Assembly (NCBI RefSeq): GCF_013409425.1
Contig: NZ_JACCAC010000001.1
Location: forward strand, 2,418,001-2,482,000
Source: Nocardioides perillae
Lineage (GTDB): Bacteria; Actinomycetota; Actinomycetes; Propionibacteriales; Nocardioidaceae
Direction of reading: 5' to 3'
DNA: 64,000 bases
Part shown: positions 15,834-23,706 of the stretch, piece by piece
Layout of the letters: the number at the start of each line of letters is the position of its first letter
How positions within the stretch are numbered: the stretch's first letter is position 1
Notes under the pieces: generated by a model
Database searches by the model: none
Told to the model about the DNA's origin: nothing
The model's input: only the letters and a program-made list of their open reading frames with translations
Made by a program: the position numbers and the translations under genes

Positions 15834-18011
15834 TCAGTCGTGGGCGAAGGTGATGGCGGGAAGCACCCTGCGAAGCCACCGCGGGGTGTACCAAGCAGCG
15901 CGCCCGGTCAGGCGCAACAACACGGGCAGCAGGACCAGGCGGACGAGGAGGGCGTCGAGGAGCACGGCGAGGCCGAGGACGACCCCCATCTCCTTGGGCG
16001 GGATGGGCCCGGAGAGGGCAAAGGTGAAGAACACCGCGACCATGACCGCTCCGGCGGCGAAGATGACGCGCCCGGAGTGGGCCAGGGAACCGACCATGGC
16101 GTCCTTGGGGTCCCCGGAGCGCTCGTAGTGCTCCTTGGCGGAGGCGAGCAGGAAGACCGTGTAGTCCATGGCGATCGCGAAGATCATCGCGAAGAAGAAC
16201 ACCGGCGCCCACGCGTCGAGAAAGCCCTGGGACTCGAAGCCGAGCAGGTCCGCGCCGTGGCCGTCTTGGAAGATCAGGCGTGCCACGCCGAAGGCGGCAG
16301 CGGTGGAGAGCAGGCTGGCGAGGGTGCCCAGCAGCGAGATGAGCGGCGCCTGGAGAGCGATGAGGAGCAGCAGGAAGCCCAGCACGAGCACGACGCCGAT
16401 GACGAGCGGGGTGGACTCGTCGAGCTGGGCCTTCAGGTCCAGGTTCTCGACGGCGGCACCGCCCACGACGGCGGTGTCGGGGAGGTCCGCGCGAAGCCGG
16501 TCGACGGTGTCCCCGAGCTCGGGGTCAGAGGGGTCCACGGTGGGGACGGCCTGGATGAGGACGAGACCGCTGTCGTCGGCCGCAGCCATCGGCGCCATCG
16601 CGGCCGCGACACCGGGGTCGCGCTCGAGGACCGCGCGCGTGGCGTCGGCGTCGCTCGTGTCGGCCACGATCGTCAGGGTGCCGGGGGCACCTTCACCGAA
16701 CGCGTCCTGGACCTGGTCGTACCCGACGCGGGCTGAGGCGTCCTCGGGGAGGACCTTGATCGAGGGCATCGCGGTGCGCAGGCCGAGGATGGGCGCGGCG
16801 AGCGCGAGGAGGATGACCAGCGACGCGAGGCCCCACGCGACGGGGCGCTTCCAGAGTCGCTCGCCCCAGGCGGCGAACTTCGGGGAGCGGTGCTCACCGG
16901 AGCGCGACCAGGGCAGCGCGAGCTTGTTGATGCGTCCGTCGAGCTTGAACAGCACCAGCGGCAGCAGTGTCAGGGTTGCTGCGAGGACGAAGACGACCGA
17001 GAGCATGATGCCGCCGGCCATGGACCGGAAGGACGGGGACGGCACGAGCATGACTGCGGACAGGGAGATCAGCACGGTGAGCCCGGAGAGCAGGACTGCC
17101 TTGCCGGCGGTGTCCATGGTCTGGGCGATGGCCCACTGTCGGTCGGCGAGCTCTCGGGTGTTGCGGCTGGCTCGGGCGGCGCGGTAGCGGACGACGAGGA
17201 AGAGCGCGTAGTCGATGCCGAGCGCGAGGGCGAACATCATCGCGAAGTTCATCGCCCAGATGGAGACCGGGACGAGCTCGTTGATGAGCACCAGCGAACC
17301 CGCTGAGGCGACCAGGCCGGCCAGGGTGAGGATGAGCGGCAGCCCGGCGGCGACGAGCGCACCGAAGGCCAGGACCAGGATGGCCAGGGTGACCGGCCAG
17401 GACATGAGCTCCGACTTCAACATCGCGTCGAGGTTGGCCTCGTTGAAGTCGCTCCACAGCAGGGACGAGCCGGTGGGGTTGACCTCGACGGTGTCGGTGG
17501 AGAGGTCCTTGAGGTCGGCCTTGATGTCGGTGGCGACGCGGACCATCTCGTTGGTGTCGGCACCGGCGCCGGCCAGCACGACGGCGGTGGTGCCGTCGGC
17601 AGAGACGGTGGCTCCTGGTGTCGGCGGCACGACGTCGGCGATGCGGGGTTCGGCCTCGAGGAGGCGTGTGACCTCGGCGATGACCTTCTTGCCGTCCCCT
17701 TCGGTGACGGGGGCGTCGTCGGTGCGGACGACGACCTGGATGGCGGAGGAGGCGTTGCCGCCGAAGTGCTCGCGGGCGAGCTCGCGGGCGGCGACGGACT
17801 CCGAGCCGTCGGCCTGCCACCCGGCGCCGGACAGGTTGTGCTCGACCTGAGGTGCGAACGCACCGAGGCCCACGATGGCGAGCAGCCACGCGATGGTGAC
17901 GAGGCGGGCGTGGTGGGTGACCCAGATGCCAAGCCGTCCAAGTGAGCCGGCGGCGGTGGGGATGCGGTCCGCCGCGGCCGACGGGCGGGCGCGGGTGTCC
18001 GTGGTGGTCAT
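15834..18011 (-). CDS. MMPL/RND-family transporter
   Basis: 725 residues in two repeats. Each has a membrane helix, a periplasmic domain of about 130 residues, then five helices (helix clusters near 180-340 and 520-700). Features include GIDYALFLVVRYR and AMDYTVFLLASAKEHYERSG, the paired GxDY/AMDY motifs of MMPL proton-driven exporters of lipids or hydrophobic molecules. It lies 47 bases after the TauE-like gene in the same direction. An MMPL protein inside a persulfide-type operon is unusual and its cargo is unknown. Confidence 0.88.
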   Translation of the reverse strand: MTTTDTRARPSAAADRIPTAAGSLGRLGIWVTHHARLVTIAWLLAIVGLGAFAPQVEHNLSGAGWQADGSESVAARELAREHFGGNASSAIQVVVRTDDAPVTEGDGKKVIAEVTRLLEAEPRIADVVPPTPGATVSADGTTAVVLAGAGADTNEMVRVATDIKADLKDLSTDTVEVNPTGSSLLWSDFNEANLDAMLKSELMSWPVTLAILVLAFGALVAAGLPLILTLAGLVASAGSLVLINELVPVSIWAMNFAMMFALALGIDYALFLVVRYRAARASRNTRELADRQWAIAQTMDTAGKAVLLSGLTVLISLSAVMLVPSPSFRSMAGGIMLSVVFVLAATLTLLPLVLFKLDGRINKLALPWSRSGEHRSPKFAAWGERLWKRPVAWGLASLVILLALAAPILGLRTAMPSIKVLPEDASARVGYDQVQDAFGEGAPGTLTIVADTSDADATRAVLERDPGVAAAMAPMAAADDSGLVLIQAVPTVDPSDPELGDTVDRLRADLPDTAVVGGAAVENLDLKAQLDESTPLVIGVVLVLGFLLLLIALQAPLISLLGTLASLLSTAAAFGVARLIFQDGHGADLLGFESQGFLDAWAPVFFFAMIFAIAMDYTVFLLASAKEHYERSGDPKDAMVGSLAHSGRVIFAAGAVMVAVFFTFALSGPIPPKEMGVVLGLAVLLDALLVRLVLLPVLLRLTGRAAWYTPRWLRRVLPAITFAHD

Positions 18012-18058
18012 GATCAGTTCCGTTCGTTGCGATCAGGGGTGAGGGAGATGCGGGTCCG

Positions 18059-18883
18059 TCACACGACGGCGGGCAGGGCGTGGGCGGCGGTGACGACGGC
18101 CGTGCCGAGCACGAGCGCGGTGAAGGCCGCTTGCAGGACGGCGGTGCCGACGCGGGCAGCAAGCCGTGCGCCGAGGACGGTCGCTACTGTTGCGGCGAGG
18201 GTCAGGACGAGGACGGGCGTCCAGTCGGGGTGCGGGGTGGTGCCGGAGCGCACCGCGAGGGCGGCGGCGCTGGTGATGGTGATGACCACGAGAGAGGTGC
18301 CAGCGGCGTAGGTCATCGGGAGTGCCAGGGCCAGCATGAGCGCGGGGACGACGAGGAACCCGCCGCCGACGCCGAGGAACCCGGTCAGCGCACCGACGAC
18401 GGTGGCGGTGACGAGGACCTTGAGGGCCCTGGGGCACTGGCAGGCGAAGGTCGGGCTGAACGTGATGATCGGGTCGTCCAGCGTCGGTCGCGCGGCGTGT
18501 CGGGGTGCCCCGGGACGCCGGTGACGCAGCTGCCGTGCAGCGAGCAGTCCACCGACGAGGAGCATCAGTGCCGCGAAGGCGGCCAGCAGGACATCGCCAG
18601 GCACCTGGGACGAGGCCCGGGCACCGAGGACGGCGCCGCCGACGGCGACGAGACCGAAAACGACTCCGCGCCGCAAGAGCAGGTTCCCGGTGCGCTGTGA
18701 GGCCACGACTCCGAGCAGGGACGAGACGCCGACGACGACCAGCGAGCCGGTCGTGGCCTGGCCCGGCGTCTGACCGAGGAGGAGCACGAGCACCGGCACG
18801 GCGAGGATGGAGCCGCCGCCGCCCAGCGCACCCAGGGACAGGCCGATGAGCGCGCCGGCGGCGACCGCGAGGACGAGCGTCAT
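18059..18883 (-). CDS. TauE/SafE family sulfur-anion permease
   Basis: 274 residues with about eight helices. The two family repeats are visible as GLSLGALGGGGSILAVPVLV and GALTGFLGVGGGFLVVPALM. The middle loop carries CQCPR. It begins one base after the stop of the dioxygenase-rhodanese gene, so it is in the same operon. TauE-like proteins in CstR/CsoR-type operons are thought to export sulfite or thiosulfate made from persulfide; that role is inferred from context. Confidence 0.88.
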   Translation of the reverse strand: MTLVLAVAAGALIGLSLGALGGGGSILAVPVLVLLLGQTPGQATTGSLVVVGVSSLLGVVASQRTGNLLLRRGVVFGLVAVGGAVLGARASSQVPGDVLLAAFAALMLLVGGLLAARQLRHRRPGAPRHAARPTLDDPIITFSPTFACQCPRALKVLVTATVVGALTGFLGVGGGFLVVPALMLALALPMTYAAGTSLVVITITSAAALAVRSGTTPHPDWTPVLVLTLAATVATVLGARLAARVGTAVLQAAFTALVLGTAVVTAAHALPAVV

Positions 18884-18884
18884 C

Positions 18885-20312
18885 TCAGGTGTCGGCCCCG
18901 TCGGCCCCGTCGCCGGGGGCGACCAGGTGCAGGCCGACCTGGCGGGCGTTGTCAAAGGAGTCGTCGATGGCGACCGGGGTGCGTCCGGCGGCGGCGACGA
19001 ACGACGCCGCGACCGAGGCGCGGTAGCCGCCGGCGCAGTGCACCCACACGTCGCCGGTGGGCACCTCGGCGACCCGTCGCGGGAGTTCGTGGATGGGGAT
19101 GTTGATGGCGCCGGCGATGGCTGCCTCGGCGTGCTCGTCGGCGCGGCGGACGTCGAGGACCACGACGTCGCGGTGGTGTCGCACCTGGGCGAGGTCGGCG
19201 AAGGTCGCGGTGGGGAAGCTGGCCACGTCGCCCTCAGCCCAGTCCGCCGGCCCACCGGTGGCATGCGCTGCCGGTCGGTCGATGCCGATTCGGACCAGCT
19301 CGCGCTGGGCCTGGGCCACGTCCTCGGCAGTCTCGCCGAGCAGGGTCACCGGGGTGCCCCACTCGATGAGCCAGCCGAGGTAGGTCGAGAACGCGCCGTC
19401 GAGACCGAAGTTGAACGTGCCCGGGGCGTGACCGGCGGCGAAGGCCTGCCGGTTGCGCAGGTCCACGACCCACTCGCCGGCCTCGATGCGGCGGCGCAGC
19501 TCGGTCGGATCCGCGGTGTGGACCGGTGAGAGGTCGGGGGCGGTCGGACCGGACGCGTTGGCCGGGGCCATGTGGGCGTAGTAGGCCGGGAACGCGCCGA
19601 GGCCGTTGAGGAGCTCGCGGACGTAGGTCTCCTCGTCCTGGGTCAGGACCGGGTTGGACTCCTTCTCGCGTCCGATGGTGGAGCTGTCCGCGTCGGACTG
19701 GGCGGCGGAGCAGAACGAGCCGAAGCCGTGCGTGGGGAACACCTCGGCCACATCAGGCAGCTCGTCGGCCAGCCGGTGGGCGGAGGCGTGCTGGTGGCGG
19801 ACGAGGGCGTGGGTGTGCTCCTCACCGAGGAGGTCGGGCCGGCCGGTGGCGCCGTAGAGCAGCGAGCCGCCGGTGAACACGCCGTACGGCTCGCCCACGC
19901 CGTCGCCGTCGCGCGTGCCGTCAGCTGTGGAGAGCGCGTAGGAGAGGTGGGTGAAGGTGTGGCCTGGGGTGGCGATGGCACGCACCCGCATCCGGGGGCC
20001 GACCTCGACCGTCTCCCCGTCGGCGATGGGGGTGCGGTCGAAGGACACCTCGTCCTCGCCGTTGCCGAGGTAGGCGGCGCCGGTCACCTCGGCGAGCGCC
20101 AGGCCGCCGGTGACGTAGTCGTTGTGGATGTGGGTCTCGAAGACGTGGGTGAGACGCACGCCTTCGGACTCGAGGAGGTCGAGGACCCGGTCGATGTCGC
20201 GCTGGGGGTCGACCACGAACGCGACCTCGCCGTCGTGGACGAGGTAGGTGCGGTCGCCCAGCGAGGGCGTCTCGATCGTGCGGACGGTCAGGGCGTGGCG
20301 GGTGTCGGTCAT
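18885..20312 (-). CDS. Persulfide dioxygenase-like MBL fold fused to two rhodanese domains
   Basis: 475 residues. The MBL domain (about 1-250) has the metal motif THIHNDYVTGG and the later Asp/His ligands in TPGHTFTHLSY, like ETHE1-type dioxygenases oxidising glutathione or other persulfides. The first rhodanese-like domain (about 265-355) has no Cys in the active-site loop (VTLLGETAED) and is probably structural. The second (about 365-460) keeps the catalytic loop HCAGGYRAS. The architecture resembles CstB. It follows the single rhodanese by 7 bases. Confidence 0.88.
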   Translation of the reverse strand: MTDTRHALTVRTIETPSLGDRTYLVHDGEVAFVVDPQRDIDRVLDLLESEGVRLTHVFETHIHNDYVTGGLALAEVTGAAYLGNGEDEVSFDRTPIADGETVEVGPRMRVRAIATPGHTFTHLSYALSTADGTRDGDGVGEPYGVFTGGSLLYGATGRPDLLGEEHTHALVRHQHASAHRLADELPDVAEVFPTHGFGSFCSAAQSDADSSTIGREKESNPVLTQDEETYVRELLNGLGAFPAYYAHMAPANASGPTAPDLSPVHTADPTELRRRIEAGEWVVDLRNRQAFAAGHAPGTFNFGLDGAFSTYLGWLIEWGTPVTLLGETAEDVAQAQRELVRIGIDRPAAHATGGPADWAEGDVASFPTATFADLAQVRHHRDVVVLDVRRADEHAEAAIAGAINIPIHELPRRVAEVPTGDVWVHCAGGYRASVAASFVAAAGRTPVAIDDSFDNARQVGLHLVAPGDGADGADT

Positions 20313-20319
20313 CGTTGCC

Positions 20320-20622
20320 TCACTTCTCGATCGGGCGGCCGGAGCGGATCCAGGCGCTGGTGCCGCCGAGCACGTTGACGGCGTCGAAGCCCCGGGCGGT
20401 CAGGACGTCGGTCATGGCGCTACTGCGGTTGCCCGAGGCGCACACGACGTAGACCGGCTGGGTCGGGTCAAGCTCGCCCAGCCGCGCGGTGAGCTGGCTC
20501 ATCGGGATGTTCGCCGCCTGCGGGACGTGCCCCTGGCGGTACTCGGCGGGTTCGCGGACGTCGATCAGGGTGGCGCCGCCGTGCAGCGCCTCAACGAGTT
20601 GGTCGACGGTGGTCTCGTGCAT
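20320..20622 (-). CDS. Single-domain rhodanese
   Basis: 100 residues, a complete sulfurtransferase domain: TLIDVREPAEYRQGHVPQA and the active-site loop VCASGNRSS with catalytic Cys. It moves sulfane sulfur between thiols. ATG 20622 has AGGAGAGGA upstream; further upstream the frame runs into the operator region. First gene of the leftward operon under the divergent CsoR-type operators. Confidence 0.9.
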   Translation of the reverse strand: MHETTVDQLVEALHGGATLIDVREPAEYRQGHVPQAANIPMSQLTARLGELDPTQPVYVVCASGNRSSAMTDVLTARGFDAVNVLGGTSAWIRSGRPIEK

Positions 20623-20661
20623 GTGTCCTCTCCTGTCGGGTCGCGGACCCCCGGATTTCTG

Positions 20662-20679
20662 ATCCCCCCGGGGGGTTAT
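20662..20679 (-). promoter_or_regulatory. CsoR/CstR-type operator O1
   Basis: ATCCCCCCGGGGGGTTAT, a perfect C6G6 palindrome with AT-rich flanks, the type of site bound by CsoR/RcnR-family repressors. It lies 40 bases upstream of the rhodanese ATG and probably controls the leftward promoter. Its twin O2 starts 34 bases away. Confidence 0.75.
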
Positions 20680-20689
20680 GGAGCAGACG

Positions 20690-20718
20690 TTACGCATCCC
20701 CCTGGGGGGTTGTACAAT
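20690..20718 (+). promoter_or_regulatory. Leaderless promoter and operator O2 of the DUF302-repressor operon
   Basis: TTACGC (-35, 20690-20695) and TACAAT (-10, 20713-20718) are 17 bases apart. The second palindrome ATCCCCCTGGGGGGTTGT (20696-20713) fills that spacer, so repressor binding would block polymerase. The ATG follows the -10 by 7 bases, so the transcript is probably leaderless. Confidence 0.78.
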
Positions 20719-20725
20719 CGACGGC

Positions 20726-21130
20726 ATGACCGAATACACGATCAGCACTACGCTGGGCCGCGGGTACGACGAGACGGTGGCGGCGGTGCGCTCAGCACTG
20801 GCCGATCAGGGGTTCGGTCTCCTGACCGAGATCGACCTGCGGGCCACGCTCAAGGCGAAGCTGGACGTCGACGTGGCACCCCAGGTCATCCTCGGCGCGT
20901 GCCGACCGGAGCTGGCCCACCAGGCGCTGCAGGCGGACCCGTCCATCGCGGCGCTGCTGCCCTGCAACGTCGTAGTCCGTGCCGTCGACGACACCACGAC
21001 CGTCGTGGAGGCCTTCGACCCCGACGCCATGACCTCCCTCGCCGCCGGCGCAGGTGAGCCCCTCCGCACCGTCGCGACCGACGCGCGGCAGCGGCTGACC
21101 GCGGCCCTGGCCGCACTGAAGGACAACTGA
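20726..21130 (+). CDS. DUF302 family protein
   Basis: 134 residues. DUF302 fold: MTEYTISTTLGRGYDETVAAV at the start, then LTEIDLRATLKAKL and ILGACRPELAHQAL in the usual order, ending with an amphipathic helix. Function unknown; family members are often encoded beside CsoR-type regulators and rhodaneses. It is the first gene of the rightward operon, one base from the repressor. Confidence 0.88.
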   Translation: MTEYTISTTLGRGYDETVAAVRSALADQGFGLLTEIDLRATLKAKLDVDVAPQVILGACRPELAHQALQADPSIAALLPCNVVVRAVDDTTTVVEAFDPDAMTSLAAGAGEPLRTVATDARQRLTAALAALKDN

Positions 21131-21131
21131 C

Positions 21132-21398
21132 ATGGACCTCGAACCCACCGAGATCAAGGCGATCATCACCCGTATGAAGCGCGCCAACGGCCACCTCGCC
21201 AGCGTCATCCGGATGATGGAGGAGGGGTCGGACTGCGAGTCCGTCCTGACCCAGCTCGCCGCCGTCAACAAGGCACTCTCGCGTGCCGGCTACGCCATCG
21301 TCGCCACCGGCCTCCTCCACTGCCTCGACGACAGCGAGGACGGCCTCGACGACGTCGACGTCAAGAAGATGGAGAAGCTGTTCCTCGCTTTGGCATGA
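21132..21398 (+). CDS. CsoR-family repressor, CstR-like (persulfide-sensing type)
   Basis: 88 residues of the all-helical CsoR/RcnR/FrmR family: IKAIITRMKRANGHLASVIRM at the start. Copper sensors use Cys-His-Cys. Here Cys35 and Cys64 are kept 29 residues apart, but the position four before Cys64, His in CsoR, is Gly60. Two Cys without the His is the CstR pattern, in which persulfides cross-link the Cys pair and release DNA. The neighbouring rhodanese and dioxygenase genes agree. It presumably binds the two C/G-tract palindromes upstream of its own operon. Confidence 0.85.
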   Translation: MDLEPTEIKAIITRMKRANGHLASVIRMMEEGSDCESVLTQLAAVNKALSRAGYAIVATGLLHCLDDSEDGLDDVDVKKMEKLFLALA

Positions 21399-21463
21399 GC
21401 CTCTGAGGTCGGCCACCAACCCCAGACTCTGCAGGTGGGGAGACGGACGGCAAGGCCAGCCGT

Positions 21464-21544
21464 CCGCTCATGCCGCATGCAGGACGGCAGAGCGTGACCG
21501 CTCATGCCGCATGCAGGACGGCAGAGCGTGACCGCTCATGCCGC
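21464..21544. repeat. Repeat copy A: two full 34-bp tandem units and one partial
   Basis: Units 21464-21497 and 21498-21531 are identical, starting CCGCTCATGCCGCATGCAGG and ending GCAGAGCGTGA. A third (21532-21544) stops after CATGCCGC. CCGTCC just before and GGACGG inside the unit can pair. The core recurs five more times up to 26.03 kb, usually soon after a gene's stop. Confidence 0.85.
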
Positions 21545-21598
21545 TATTCGAGCGGGCTGGGAAGCGGGCGCGAGTCGCCCGCCTCGGCAGGACCTGGC

Positions 21599-21604
21599 TA
21601 CGGT
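21599..21604 (+). promoter_or_regulatory. Leaderless -10 box of the NUDIX gene
   Basis: TACGGT lies 6 bases before the GTG start. The spacing matches the other leaderless starts in this window. Confidence 0.55.
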
Positions 21605-21610
21605 GCCGTC

Positions 21611-22108
21611 GTGCCTACACATCGGCTCCGCCACACGGCGCGCGCATTGATCATCGACGAGCACGACCGCCTTCTGCTCGCCAAACACGATCTCTCCGCT
21701 CGACACATGGGTGTGGTGCTTTGGGCCCCGCCGGGCGGCGGGCTGCAAACGGGCGAGACCCCAGCTGAGGCCGTCTTGCGCGAACTGGTCGAAGAGGTTG
21801 GTTATCGGACGACGCCAGCAGAGATAACCCATGTGTGGCACCAGGAGATCATCTCCCCAACCTACTCAAAAGATTGGGACGGAGCGGTTCACGACTACTT
21901 CGCGCTGCGATGTCTATCGTTCGAACCACGGGGAATGTGGGACGCAGAATCATTGAACTCTTCTGAGGGCATCACCGAATTTCGCTGGTGGACCCTTGAC
22001 GAGATGTTCGATCAGCGAGGTCCGGAGGAGCTGCGCCCTCAAAACTTGAAGATCCTCGTCCGCCATTTGCTCGACCACCCCGACGACGTCTACCCGATCG
22101 ACATCTGA
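21611..22108 (+). CDS. NUDIX hydrolase
   Basis: 165 residues. The NUDIX box GGLQTGETPAEAVLRELVEE fits GX5EX7REUXEEXGU completely. Such enzymes hydrolyse a nucleoside diphosphate linked to another group; the substrate is not apparent. GTG 21611 follows a TACGGT -10 box by 6 bases. Codons are AT-richer than in the flanking core genes, which suggests recent acquisition. It is the first gene of the repeat-punctuated small-gene region. Confidence 0.88.
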   Translation: MPTHRLRHTARALIIDEHDRLLLAKHDLSARHMGVVLWAPPGGGLQTGETPAEAVLRELVEEVGYRTTPAEITHVWHQEIISPTYSKDWDGAVHDYFALRCLSFEPRGMWDAESLNSSEGITEFRWWTLDEMFDQRGPEELRPQNLKILVRHLLDHPDDVYPIDI

Positions 22109-22197
22109 CGTCCGGTTCGCCGCTCTCAGGGCGGTCACGCTCGCCCGACTCTGCCGCTGATGGTGCTAACGGCAGACGTGCAGCGCTCCCCGTTTCG

Positions 22198-22203
22198 TAG
22201 CAT
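22198..22203 (+). promoter_or_regulatory. Leaderless -10 box of the split cassette gene
   Basis: TAGCAT, 7 bases before the ATG at 22211. It supports that start over the ATG at 22202. Confidence 0.5.
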
Positions 22204-22210
22204 GCCCGGC

Positions 22211-22438
22211 ATGCAAAGCGTTGATGTCGCGGCGGTGCAGGAGCTCGCTGCTTCAGCAGCGGTCCGATGGAGGGAGCTGCACCTCGTCCGTCACGACAGT
22301 GGAGGGGACCTAGAGGCGTTCGTTTCTCATGGCCGGGTTCGCTACCGGTACCGCCCGCGAGGCCGCTGGCGCGAAGAGACCGAGCTGAGCGGACGAGCTG
22401 ACCGAGCGATCGAACGGGTCTGCTGCACGAACTGGTGA
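22211..22438 (+). pseudogene. 5' part of an unknown gene interrupted by the IS3 element
   Basis: About 67 native residues (to base 22412), then RVCCTNW and a stop supplied by the end of the IS. Basic, with RVRYRYRPRGRWREE. No family recognised. The 3' part resumes at 23707. Joining 22211-22412 to 23707-23954 across the duplicated AGCGATCG gives 450 bases, exactly 150 codons, in one frame. The truncated 75-residue product may or may not be made. Confidence 0.65.
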
Positions 22439-22447
22439 CAGTCGGGG

Positions 22448-23335
22448 TTAGGCCGCCTGAGAGGCGGTTGGCGTCATGATGAGCTCGTACTCAACAGGGG
22501 TCAACCGGCCGAGGGCGTCTTGTCGTCGGCGTCGGTGGTAGGTCCGCTCGATCCAGGTCACGATCGCGATCCGCAGGTCTTCGCGGGTCTCCCAGGTCCT
22601 CCGGTTGAGGACGTTCTTCTGCAGCAGGCTGAAAAACGACTCCATCGCGGCGTTGTCGCCGGCAGCGCCGACGCGTCCCATCGAGCCGGTCATGTGGTGA
22701 CGATTGAGCTGGTGGACCAGCTTCCTGGACCTGAACTGGGACCCGCGGTCGGTGTGCAGCACGCAGCCGGCCACATCGGCGCCTTCGGCGTTGCGACGAG
22801 CCACCGCGTTGTCGAGAGCCGCCACGGCGATGCGGGACTTCATCCGTGAGTTGATGGAGTAGCCGACGATGCGGTTGGAGTAGGCGTCCTTGATCGCGCA
22901 GAGGTAGAGCTTGCCTTCGCGGGTCCGGTGCTCGGTGATGTCAGCCAGCCACAGCCGATTCGGGCCGGTGGCGGTGAAGTTGCGTTGTACCAGGTCGTCG
23001 TGGACCGGCGGTCCGGCCTTCTTGCCGTTGCGACCGCGCTTCTTTCCGAACGCTGACCACCAGCCTTGCTGGGAGCAGATCTTCCAAGCGGTCCGCGCCG
23101 CCATCGCCTGACCGGCGTCGGCTGCTTCGTCGAGCAGGAACCGGTAGCCGAATTCGGGGTCGTCGCGGTGGGCGTCGAACAGCGCGTTGGCTCGGTAGGC
23201 GCTAGTGAGTTCGGCGACGGTGACCGGGTTCGCGAGCCAGCGGTAGTAGGGCTGGCGGGCGATGTTGAGGACCCGGCACGTCACCGCGACGGGGATCCCG
23301 TCGGCGGCCAACTCGCGGACGAGCGGGTACATCAT
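22448..23335 (-). CDS. IS3-family transposase OrfB (DDE catalytic domain)
   Basis: 295 residues with the DDE triad in WLADITEH, VLHTDRGSQF and NAAMESFFSLLQ. An upstream HTH_21-like region contains MMYPLVRELAADGIPVAVTC. The ATG overlaps the orfA stop (ATGA). It is in the -1 frame relative to orfA, and a canonical slippery heptamer sits at the overlap, so the active transposase is probably an OrfAB fusion. The frame is intact, so the element may still be active. Confidence 0.93.
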   Translation of the reverse strand: MMYPLVRELAADGIPVAVTCRVLNIARQPYYRWLANPVTVAELTSAYRANALFDAHRDDPEFGYRFLLDEAADAGQAMAARTAWKICSQQGWWSAFGKKRGRNGKKAGPPVHDDLVQRNFTATGPNRLWLADITEHRTREGKLYLCAIKDAYSNRIVGYSINSRMKSRIAVAALDNAVARRNAEGADVAGCVLHTDRGSQFRSRKLVHQLNRHHMTGSMGRVGAAGDNAAMESFFSLLQKNVLNRRTWETREDLRIAIVTWIERTYHRRRRQDALGRLTPVEYELIMTPTASQAA

Positions 23336-23625
23336 TTTCCCGGCAGGTGCGCCTGGGACAGGTAGGCCGCGGCGCGGCGCAGAACCTCGTTCTCCTGCTC
23401 GAGCAGCTTGATCCGCTTGTTGGCCTCCCGAAGCGCGTCCGACTCGTTGACGCCCGGGCCGGCCGGCGCGGAATGGGCTGACTTCCGGTCGTCGATCGCC
23501 AGCCACCGTTTCAAGCACGACGGCGAGATGCCGAAGTCCTTCGCGACCTGGGCCATCGAGGCATCCGAGGTCCTGAAGACCCGGATCACGTCCTCGCGGA
23601 ACTCCTTGGGGAACGCCTTCGGCAT
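23332..23625 (-). CDS. IS3-family transposase OrfA
   Basis: 97 residues: a helix-turn-helix (PKAFPKEFREDVIRVFR then SMAQVAKDFGISPSCLKRWL) and a C-terminal leucine-zipper-like helix ANKRIKLLEQENEVLRRA. On the minus strand GGGAAAA (23335-23341), read G-GGA-AAA just before the TGA, fits X-XXY-YYZ for -1 frameshifting into orfB. Confidence 0.92.
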   Translation of the reverse strand: MPKAFPKEFREDVIRVFRTSDASMAQVAKDFGISPSCLKRWLAIDDRKSAHSAPAGPGVNESDALREANKRIKLLEQENEVLRRAAAYLSQAHLPGK

Positions 23626-23706
23626 GGTGCACATCCTTCCAGCGCCGACACACATCGACGCAGATCAGATGTCACCCATCCGTGCAGCAGACCCGACCAG
23701 CGATCG

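Larger units (their letters stand above)
22413..23698 (-). mobile_element. IS3-family insertion sequence (about 1.29 kb)
   Basis: Carries overlapping orfA and orfB on the minus strand. Imperfect inverted ends: CGGGTCTGCTGCACG at 22415-22429 and its exact complement at 23681-23695, extending inward with mismatches through GGTGACA. The flanking direct repeats AGCGATCG (22405-22412 and 23699-23706) mark the insertion point. Eight bases is longer than the usual 3-5 bp IS3 duplication, so the exact ends are uncertain by a few bases. It disrupts a small gene. Confidence 0.85.

Noticed and set aside
21132..21398. Copper sensor CsoR
   Set aside because: The His of the Cys-His-Cys copper site is Gly60 and the gene context is sulfur metabolism.
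21464..21544. Possible CRISPR array
   Set aside because: Units are directly adjacent with no spacers, only two and a half copies, and no cas genes.
22160..22210. Longer start for the split small gene
   Set aside because: The -10 box TAGCAT would lie inside the coding region; ATG 22211 has correct leaderless spacing.
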